DNA from: Thiogranum sp.
GTDB lineage: Bacteria; Pseudomonadota; Gammaproteobacteria; DSM-19610
Assembly (NCBI GenBank): GCA_024102665.1
Contig: JAGFJP010000073.1
Coordinates: 36,725 to 100,724 of the forward strand
Direction: 5' to 3'
DNA: 64,000 bases
Both the position numbers and the translations under genes were made by a program. This document shows, piece after piece, positions 36,197 through 42,949 of this stretch (positions are counted from its first letter, which is position 1; each line of letters begins with the position of its first letter). The notes below the pieces were generated by a model. It saw only the letters and a list, made by a program, of their open reading frames with translations, did not search any database and was not told the origin of the DNA.

Positions 36197-36477
36197 GGGG
36201 TGTGCGATGTCGATAGCATGTTTGGATGATCAAAGTATAGTGCCGTTCCCGATGTGTAAGGAATTCCGGAAACCTGTCTGGCAGCTTTTACACTTTTGCC
36301 CTGGCCCCGGGAAGCGGTTTCGGGTTAACCGACTAATACTCGGCGATATTTGTGTTTCAAGTACGGAAATTGCTTAACTTTTGAGCATCGACTGTGCTGC
36401 GGATCCTGTCCGGCACCGTCGCGATCGCTGACCACGGAAAACGGGAAGGGGGGCCCGTACGCAAGGACGGCAAACCG

Positions 36478-36499
36478 GGTTGCACGCAGTGTTGCAACC
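36478..36499 (+). promoter_or_regulatory. Hairpin at the start of the lytic transglycosylase gene
   Basis: GGTTGCA (36478-36484) and TGCAACC (36493-36499) form a perfect 7-bp stem with an 8-base loop. It lies at the first TTG (36480) and 20 bp before a second possible TTG start (36519) that has AGGG upstream. If the second start is used, the hairpin sits in the leader and could affect translation. I do not recognise a riboswitch class. Confidence 0.3.
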
Positions 36500-37991
36500 G
36501 CTTGTGAGGGTTACGCCGTTGCAAAACAGCAGCCACAACTGGCGCCAGGCGCTGGACAGCTTGAAGCAATATGCCTCGCATTGCGCCCGCGAGCGGGCCC
36601 GATGTGCCCACCGCAGGCAATTGCAGCGCACCCTGGCGCAGACCCGCAAACGTTTGCGACAGACAGATTGCCCCAGTCTGCAGAAACAGTACCTCACCGA
36701 CCTCGACAGCCTCAGGCAGCGCCTTGAGGAAAGCGAATCCGAACGCCAGACCGCGCGGCGGCAGATCCGGGCGCTGCAGGACTCACTGGCGCACGCGTCT
36801 TCCGCACACAGCGCAGCGTGGAACTGGCCGGCCATGGCCGCCAGCGCGTTTCTGGTAGCGGGCGCGCTGGCCAGCGCCACCAGTTACCAGGACAGCCAGG
36901 ACCCGTGGCGATCCGGCGTCGCGGCAACATCGATACAGATCAGTGTCGTGGAAACCGCCGATGTCCCCGAAGCCGTTATTCCCGCTGCCAGTAACAGCGT
37001 GACGCAGGCGGCACGCAAGACTGTGCGCAAGGCTGCGCCGCGCCCTGCGAAACCCATGTCGCATCGCCAATGGGGGCCGCCGTTGCTGATGGCATCCGCG
37101 CAGACACTTCGCGCCACCGCCGCTGATGGTTTCGATCCGTTGGTGAAACAGCTGCAAACAGATTTGCTGGATCTGGGCTTTGACCTGGGTCACGCCGGCG
37201 CCGATGGCATCAGGGGCAGACTCACGGACCAGGCGCTGGATGAGTTCCAGTCGTTGTATGTTGCACCCGAAGCGCAACTCAGAACGCTGGACAGTGCCGG
37301 TCTGGCGACGCTTGTCAATGTATACGCGCAACTGGCGCGCGAGGATGCCGACAGGCTGGGGATCGATCGCGGCGTGCTGGCGGCCATCCGTCTCGGCAGT
37401 GTCCGCACCGGCGTCGAATTCTCGTACCTGATGGAACTCGCCGCCGCCGAGAGCAACTTCAACCCCGTAGCGCAGGTGCCCGGTTCCTCGGCGACGGGGC
37501 TGTATCAGTTCACCCGTGACACCTGGCTCGACACGGTCAGGGCACACGGCGAAAAATACGGCCTCGGAAACCATGCCGCGCAAATCGATTACGTTGTCTA
37601 TCGTGGCGGTAGCCGCAAGCCGGTAGTGCGCGATGCGGATGTTCTGCAGCACTTGCTTGACCTGCGCCGGAATCCACGCGTCGCGGCACTGATGGCCGCG
37701 GAATCGGTGAAAGACCACAGCGCCATGCTTGCCGGCGCGCTCGGTCGCAAGCCGGCGCGCACCGAGTTATACCTGACTCACTTCCTCGGTGCCGATGACG
37801 CGGTGTCGTTTCTGGAGGGACTTCAGAAAAACCCCGGCACTTTCGCCGCCGACATGTTCCCGGTGGCAGCGCAAAACAACCACAGTATTTTCCATCCCCA
37901 GACCCCGCAACCGCGGACCCTGAACCAGGTCTATGAAATGTTCAGCAGAAAGTTCGACACGGCGCGCTATGACGCCCTGGACCTGAACTGA
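36480..37991 (+). CDS. Membrane-anchored lytic transglycosylase with peptidoglycan-binding-like domain
   Basis: Up to 503 residues. The N-terminal 100 residues are charged and likely coiled coil (RRQLQRTLAQTRKRLRQ...SLRQRLEESESERQTARRQ). One membrane helix follows (NWPAMAASAFLVAGALASA, about 113-131), placing the rest in the periplasm. A peptidoglycan-binding-like segment (LLDLGFDLGHAGADGIRGRL) lies near 225-245. The SLT-type catalytic domain is marked by MELAAAESNFNPVAQ with the catalytic Glu near residue 323, then SSATGLYQFTRDTWL. It should cleave glycan strands. No ATG suits the N-terminus. TTG at 36480 is the longest start, and TTG at 36519 with AGGG upstream may be the real one. Confidence 0.8.
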   Translation: MHAVLQPLVRVTPLQNSSHNWRQALDSLKQYASHCARERARCAHRRQLQRTLAQTRKRLRQTDCPSLQKQYLTDLDSLRQRLEESESERQTARRQIRALQDSLAHASSAHSAAWNWPAMAASAFLVAGALASATSYQDSQDPWRSGVAATSIQISVVETADVPEAVIPAASNSVTQAARKTVRKAAPRPAKPMSHRQWGPPLLMASAQTLRATAADGFDPLVKQLQTDLLDLGFDLGHAGADGIRGRLTDQALDEFQSLYVAPEAQLRTLDSAGLATLVNVYAQLAREDADRLGIDRGVLAAIRLGSVRTGVEFSYLMELAAAESNFNPVAQVPGSSATGLYQFTRDTWLDTVRAHGEKYGLGNHAAQIDYVVYRGGSRKPVVRDADVLQHLLDLRRNPRVAALMAAESVKDHSAMLAGALGRKPARTELYLTHFLGADDAVSFLEGLQKNPGTFAADMFPVAAQNNHSIFHPQTPQPRTLNQVYEMFSRKFDTARYDALDLN

Positions 37992-38020
37992 GAATGTGTG
38001 TGTCGCTCGGGGCTCGCTGA
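37982..38020. repeat. 39-bp dispersed direct repeat, copy 1
   Basis: This stretch at the end of the lytic transglycosylase gene matches 41163-41201 in the same orientation at 34 of 39 positions, including the blocks CCTGAACTGA, GTGTGTCGCTC and GGGCTCGCTGA. The two copies flank the GGDEF/EAL gene. Confidence 0.75.
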
Positions 38021-38193
38021 CGGTGATTCGTGAAACCGTTCACATTTTCTAAAGTTTCTATGGGTTAGAGCGATAAAAATATTGCTGACTGATTATCAGC
38101 GCAGTTTATAGCCGGGATATCTGCCGCCTTAAAGGATATCCTGCCAGGAACGGATCGCCTGAGCGTTCAACCAGGCCCTGGTGTATCCGGAAA

Positions 38194-41070
38194 ATGAAAA
38201 AAACTGATCCCCCAACCATCCCTTCCGAAGGCGCGGTGCTCCAGGGGCCGTCTTCAAGACAACCGAACACCATCAACGTGCCCCAGTTTCGCAGGGCGCA
38301 GGTCCAGTTGATCCACAAGCAGATGCGCTCGGAGTTGCTCCTGAACCTGAGTGTGCTTGCGGCGGTGGTATCGGTGTTCTGGAACCGGGTGCCACTGGTC
38401 TACGTGGCCGGTTGGTCACTGCTGGTCACCATAACGCTTGCGTGGCGATCGCTGTTTATCTCGGACCGCAGCCACGCACCGGACAGCGTCGACGTCTGGT
38501 ACCGCGGCTATGGCTTTGCCGCATTGATTTCAGGCGCAGTGTGGGGCGCGCTGGGCGCCGCGGCATATCTGTATGGAAGCAGGGAAACACAGGTTATCGC
38601 GCTGGTAAGCCTGCTGAGCGTAACGCTGGCAGCGTATACATCCATGCAATCGTCGCCGCGGATATTTGCCGCTTTTGCGTTACCGGCGTTGTCGCCCGGC
38701 ATTGTTGGCATCGGCATCACCGGCGAGGCCCATCTCACGCTTCTTTCGGGTTCAGTCGGTATGCTGATCATGCTCATGCTGGTCTGGGCCCGCAGTTTCA
38801 AGGCCATGCTCGCTGAGTCGATCAAGCTAAGCTCGCATAACACCGTTTTGATTCGCGACCTGATCGGGTCGCGCCAGGCTGCCGAAAACGCCAGACACGA
38901 TCTGGAGCGGGCCAACCGCGAACTGGCCACGCAGGTCTATGAAAGGCGCGAGGCCGAAAACCGCATTCGTGAATCGAAGGAGCGGATACAGGCCATTATT
39001 GAAAGCATGCAGGATACGATTTTCCACGTCGACAAGGATGGAAGCATAACCTGGACAACGCCTTCGATCCGGCAGTTGCTGGGCTACGCGCCGGAGGAGG
39101 TCGTCGGTTTCGATGTCGGCAAACTTTTCATGTCGCCGCAAGAGCGCAGCAATCATGATCAGGCGCTCGAATCCAGCTTCGGTGGCCTGCAGAATCATGA
39201 GTTCGTTCTCAGACACAAGAGTGGCAATGCCGTCTGGGTTTCGGAAAACTGTATCTACCGCTACAACGAGGTCGGTGGCATCACCGGCTATGAATCGACA
39301 TTGCGCGACATTACCGCGCTGAAACAGACCAAGGAAGCCCTGTTTCTTGCCCAGGAACGCGCCTACGTGACGCTCGGTTCGATCGGTGACGGGGTGATTG
39401 CGGTGAACATGGATGGCAGAATCGACTACATGAACATCGTTGCCGAACAGGGCACCGGCTGGGAACTCGAAGAGGCCCATGGCAAACCCATGGCGGAGGT
39501 GTTCCGCATCGTCGATGAGAAAACCCTGGAGTCCACACTCGACCCGGTGCAACTGTGTCTGGAGGAGGGCAAGGCAACCATGCTTCCCGGTTACCTGCTG
39601 TTGATCCATCGACATATCCATCAGCACATGTCGATCGAGGTAAATGCTGCGCCGATTCGGAACAGCAACGGCGACATCAGCGGTGTAGTGCTGGTATTTC
39701 ATGATGTTTCGGAACTGCGCAGCCTTGCGCAGATGACCTACCATGCGACCCACGATTCGCTGACGGGACTGATTAACCGGCGTGAATTCGAGAAGCGCAT
39801 AAACCAGGCTTTGCAGTACACACGCGACAGGGACAAGCGTTATGCGTTGTGCTATCTCGATCTCGACAACTTCAAGGTCGTCAACGATACCTGTGGTCAC
39901 GGGGCGGGCGATGAGCTGCTGAAACAGCTCACCACGCTATTGCGCGGTGCGCTGCGCGAAGGCGACACTTTATCGAGGATCGGCGGAGACGAGTTCGGTA
40001 TTCTTTTTGCCGGGTGTTCCCTGAACGTTGGCAAGCGGCTCGCCGAAAAGATCCGCAGGCATGTGGAGGATTTCCGCTTTGCCTGGGGCGACAAGTCATT
40101 TCGTGTCGGCGCCAGTATGGGTCTGGTGCCGGTCACGGCGGACAGCGGTACCATCAGCGACGTGCTGAGCGCAGCGGACTCGGCATGTTATGTCGCCAAG
40201 GAAAACGGACGCAACAGGATTCACATCTACAGGAACAACGATATCGCCGTTGCGGAGCAAAAAGGCCAGATGCAGTGGGTTCAGCGCATACAGGAAGTGC
40301 TCGAGCACGACAGGTTCAGGCTGTATTTCCAGGCGATTGCTCCGACCCGTCCTGTTCCGGGCGAGGAGAACAAGTTACACGGTGAAGTGTTGATCCGGAT
40401 GCTCGAAAGCGACGGAAGTCTGATCGGCCCCGACGCCTTCATTCCCGCCGCCGAGCGCTATTCACTGATGGGCGCTATTGACCGCTGGGTCGTGAAAAAC
40501 ACACTGCAGATGCTCAGCCGGAACATAGATGAGGTCCAGGAGCGCATCAGCGTCTGCAGTATCAATCTCTCCGGTCAATCGCTTTCCGACGATCGTTTCA
40601 TGGGTGCCCTGGTGGAAATGATCGACGAAATGGCTATTCCGCCCGAGCTTCTGTGTTTCGAGATCACCGAGACCGCAGTCATCTCAAACCTGAGCAATGC
40701 TACGCGCCTGATTGACACGCTTCGTGACATGGGCTGTCGCTTCGCGCTCGATGATTTCGGCGTCGGACTGAGCTCATTCGGTTACCTCAAAAGCCTTGCG
40801 GTCGATTACCTGAAACTGGACGGCTGCTTCATCAAGAACATGACGCGCGACAGCATCGATTATGCAATGGTTCACTCCATCAATCATGTCGGTCAGACGC
40901 TCAAGATCAAGACCATTGCGGAATTCGTCGAGAACGACGAAACGCTGCAAGCGTTGCGCGAGATCGGTGTCGATTATGCACAGGGCTACGGCATCGCGAA
41001 ACCCGTGCCTCTGGAACAGGCCATTTACGGGTCGGCTGCGCCGGAGCTGAAACTGGTGGTGTCCAGCTAG
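38194..41070 (+). CDS. Membrane PAS-PAS-GGDEF-EAL cyclic-di-GMP signalling protein
   Basis: A 958-residue protein. Residues 45-210 hold about six to seven hydrophobic segments (a MASE-like sensor). A coiled segment (225-265) and two PAS domains (about 266-385 and 390-510) follow. The GGDEF domain has an intact RIGGDEF motif near 595-601, so it can make c-di-GMP. The EAL domain starts with EVLIRML near 731 and keeps ITETAVI and LDDFGVGLSSFGYL, with the key Glu, Asn and Asp residues, so it may also degrade c-di-GMP. Which activity dominates cannot be told. It stands alone, flanked by two copies of a 39-bp repeat. Confidence 0.9.
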   Translation: MKKTDPPTIPSEGAVLQGPSSRQPNTINVPQFRRAQVQLIHKQMRSELLLNLSVLAAVVSVFWNRVPLVYVAGWSLLVTITLAWRSLFISDRSHAPDSVDVWYRGYGFAALISGAVWGALGAAAYLYGSRETQVIALVSLLSVTLAAYTSMQSSPRIFAAFALPALSPGIVGIGITGEAHLTLLSGSVGMLIMLMLVWARSFKAMLAESIKLSSHNTVLIRDLIGSRQAAENARHDLERANRELATQVYERREAENRIRESKERIQAIIESMQDTIFHVDKDGSITWTTPSIRQLLGYAPEEVVGFDVGKLFMSPQERSNHDQALESSFGGLQNHEFVLRHKSGNAVWVSENCIYRYNEVGGITGYESTLRDITALKQTKEALFLAQERAYVTLGSIGDGVIAVNMDGRIDYMNIVAEQGTGWELEEAHGKPMAEVFRIVDEKTLESTLDPVQLCLEEGKATMLPGYLLLIHRHIHQHMSIEVNAAPIRNSNGDISGVVLVFHDVSELRSLAQMTYHATHDSLTGLINRREFEKRINQALQYTRDRDKRYALCYLDLDNFKVVNDTCGHGAGDELLKQLTTLLRGALREGDTLSRIGGDEFGILFAGCSLNVGKRLAEKIRRHVEDFRFAWGDKSFRVGASMGLVPVTADSGTISDVLSAADSACYVAKENGRNRIHIYRNNDIAVAEQKGQMQWVQRIQEVLEHDRFRLYFQAIAPTRPVPGEENKLHGEVLIRMLESDGSLIGPDAFIPAAERYSLMGAIDRWVVKNTLQMLSRNIDEVQERISVCSINLSGQSLSDDRFMGALVEMIDEMAIPPELLCFEITETAVISNLSNATRLIDTLRDMGCRFALDDFGVGLSSFGYLKSLAVDYLKLDGCFIKNMTRDSIDYAMVHSINHVGQTLKIKTIAEFVENDETLQALREIGVDYAQGYGIAKPVPLEQAIYGSAAPELKLVVSS

Positions 41071-41162
41071 AAAGCAGAGGCGCGCCTGCAAACCCGCAAA
41101 ACTGCTTATCGACATCAGTTCGCGCTCAGCGTTTCTGATTCCGCAACGTTCCAGCCGCGTAT

Positions 41163-41201
41163 CCTGAACTGAAAAGCCGTGTGTCGCTCAGGGCTCGCTG
41201 A
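41163..41201. repeat. 39-bp dispersed direct repeat, copy 2
   Basis: This matches 37982-38020 in direct orientation with 5 changes. Its right part also forms a hairpin (CGCTCA 41185-41190 with TGAGCG 41199-41204) that overlaps the stop codon of the small minus-strand ORF, and may act as a terminator between the two convergent genes. Confidence 0.7.
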
Positions 41202-41469
41202 GCGCTTCTTCGATCATCCGTTTGAGTCGCGCGCGACAATCCATGATGGTGCACTGGTCGGCGTGGCGGCAGGTGAGTTCGATGTCGCGAATCTGGTCAT
41301 CCTCGACATCCAGCAGCGACACCAGAACGATTTCCTCTTTCTCGCACTGGGAATCCGCCTGCTGCAGCAGCGCAACGGTGTCGCAACCGTCGATGTATCG
41401 CTTCTTCGCAAAAGCGGCAATATGATCGAAATCGTAGTTACCCAGACATCCCGGGACGTGACAGGTCAT
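41188..41469 (-). CDS. Small cysteine-rich hypothetical protein
   Basis: A 93-residue soluble protein that I do not recognise. It has seven cysteines, several in pairs typical of metal or redox sites: C-x4-C at the start (MTCHVPGC) and CRHADQCTIMDC near 67-78. The middle is acidic (EKEEIVLVSLLDVEDDQIRDIEL). The ATG at 41467-41469 is chosen, with GAGG about 11 bp upstream. It converges with the GGDEF/EAL gene. A near-consensus FNR-type site lies 71 bp upstream, which suggests control by oxygen or NO. Confidence 0.55.
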   Translation of the reverse strand: MTCHVPGCLGNYDFDHIAAFAKKRYIDGCDTVALLQQADSQCEKEEIVLVSLLDVEDDQIRDIELTCRHADQCTIMDCRARLKRMIEEALSEP

Positions 41470-41539
41470 GATACTGCTAACCTCACAAGCGTTACCCAAT
41501 CAATTCGACACACGCTACACCTGTTGGTTCGACGTGCTG

Positions 41540-41553
41540 TTGACGTCGATCAA
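41540..41553 (-). promoter_or_regulatory. Near-consensus FNR-type site upstream of the small Cys-rich ORF
   Basis: TTGACGTCGATCAA differs at one position from TTGAT-N4-ATCAA. It is centred 77 bp before the start codon at 41469. I see no clear -10 box at the matching distance, so it could be a chance match. Confidence 0.4.
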
Positions 41554-41672
41554 AATAACCGGCTGCTACGCCGCGCATGGCAAAGGCAGCAGACGGTTCC
41601 CGCAGACGAAAACGATCCGTCCGAAAGTAATGACGCGCGGCAAGGATAAAATATTCACTGCAAGTGTGGGAA

Positions 41673-42941
41673 TTACAAAGGGCGGCGGCGCGCGGGCGCC
41701 TGCGCCAGCTTCTGCATAACCCGCCTGCGCCGATGGTCGCTGGCGATTCCGACCGGAAGCGTCTCGCAGTAGCGTTGTGCGGCAGCCAGGTTTCCGGTCA
41801 CATGTTCGTGGTACTTGGCAAGGCGTTCCATGGAATCGATGCAACCGCGCGCGGCCAGCGTTTCCCAGATCGATGCGGCCTGCTGCCAGTCGCCGGCACG
41901 TCGCGACAGGTGTCCGAGCAAGCGTTTTCCCGCATCGCACAAGCTGTCGGCGTGCGCCTGCAGCAATGCCCGCGCCTGGTGTTCATCGCTTTCCGACAAC
42001 CAGCGCGCGAGGGAGGGGATATCCGCGCCGAAATCCTGCGGCCGGTCAATTGCCCGGGTCAGGGCGCTGTGCGCCACCGCCAGCGACACGATGTCCTGCC
42101 GGTTGTGCTCGACAACCCTGACCAGCGGCGCCTGGTGACCACGGCGCAGGTAACCGAACCAGGCCGCCGGCGCTTCACTGCCGGGGAGGTCGTCGACGCG
42201 GTTGAAGCCCAGCAGCTTCTGCTCCAGGCTCAGCAAACGACAGTCCACCCAGCGGCGAGCGAACAGGCGCCGCACCGGGTGCAGCAGATCGAGGTGCGGC
42301 AATGCATCGAACGGGTGCGGCAGGCCCTGCATGCGAAAGCGCGTCATCAACAGCGGCAGGTCATAGCTCTTGCCGTTATAACTGACCAGCCGGTCAGCGG
42401 GTGACAGGGTTTCAGCGAAGGCTTCCAGCATGGTGGCTTCCGCGCCAAAGCCGGTGAGCAGGAACTGGGTGAGTTCTATTGCTTCCGTATCTACAACCGC
42501 AACACCGACCAGGAAGGCGAGGGTGCCGCTGCCGCCGGACAGACCGGTGGTTTCGGTATCGATATAGACCTGGCGCAGGTCGGCAGTTGTGCCTTCTCCC
42601 GGCAGGCGCGGGTTGGCGCTCAGGGTGTGCAGGACGAAGGTGCCGAGTTCGCCGCGGCGCGGGATGCGCCTGGCGATGCGGATCAGGCCGTCGGCGATGT
42701 GCTCGCCTTCGACCGCCGCCGCAAGCGTGGATAAATTGCGTAAATTGGGGTCAGACCCCGCGGGGTCTGACCCCAATTTACGTGACCCCAATCTACGCAA
42801 TTTATCCAATTTATCATGCCCGCGTCGGCTGCGTTCCATTTGCGCGATACGTTCGCGCAGGCGTGATACGGTATCCTGCGGCGCGGCGACGTTGGCACCG
42901 ACCTGTGTCTGCAAACGCGAGAGTTTCGATTTAAGGTCCAT
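41673..42941 (-). CDS. RNase H-like DEDD exonuclease, MrfB/YprB-like
   Basis: A 422-residue protein with a DEDD exonuclease fold. Asp128 and Glu130 lie in VYIDTETTGLSGGSGTLAFL, a further Asp in LVSYNGKSYDLPLL, and His/Asp in VVEHNRQDIVSLA. A TPR-like tail follows (about 330-415). It is encoded directly after the MrfA-like helicase gene (8 bp apart), as in the Bacillus mrfAB (yprAB) operon, whose products repair mitomycin C lesions. The ATG at 42939-42941 begins just after the helicase stop codon. Residues 43-72 are coded by a palindromic element and contain LGSDPAGSDPNL, which the helicase also carries. Confidence 0.82.
   Translation of the reverse strand: MDLKSKLSRLQTQVGANVAAPQDTVSRLRERIAQMERSRRGHDKLDKLRRLGSRKLGSDPAGSDPNLRNLSTLAAAVEGEHIADGLIRIARRIPRRGELGTFVLHTLSANPRLPGEGTTADLRQVYIDTETTGLSGGSGTLAFLVGVAVVDTEAIELTQFLLTGFGAEATMLEAFAETLSPADRLVSYNGKSYDLPLLMTRFRMQGLPHPFDALPHLDLLHPVRRLFARRWVDCRLLSLEQKLLGFNRVDDLPGSEAPAAWFGYLRRGHQAPLVRVVEHNRQDIVSLAVAHSALTRAIDRPQDFGADIPSLARWLSESDEHQARALLQAHADSLCDAGKRLLGHLSRRAGDWQQAASIWETLAARGCIDSMERLAKYHEHVTGNLAAAQRYCETLPVGIASDHRRRRVMQKLAQAPARRRPL
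42729..42815. repeat. Protein-coding palindromic element in the mrfB-like gene
   Basis: The core 42741-42780 is a perfect 40-bp palindrome (20 + 20, no spacer) centred on GACCCC-GC-GGGGTC. Outside it, 42729-42740 pairs perfectly with 42796-42807 (12 bp), after a 15-bp stretch that nearly duplicates part of the core. A further AATTTATC unit ends the element. On the coding strand it reads in frame from Asp43, first DKLDKL, then LGSDPAGSDPNL. Confidence 0.92.
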
Positions 42942-42949
42942 GGCTTTCG

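Noticed and set aside
36380..36480. Possible c-di-GMP (GEMM) riboswitch ahead of the lytic transglycosylase gene
   Set aside because: Fragments such as ACGCAAGG and GGCAAACC recall the class, but their order and the missing second conserved block do not fit the consensus.
41468..41719. 83-codon plus-strand frame in the gap before the mrfB-like gene end
   Set aside because: It has no ribosome site, its composition is odd, and its end is antisense to the mrfB-like gene. The FNR-like site and the divergent small ORF explain the region better.
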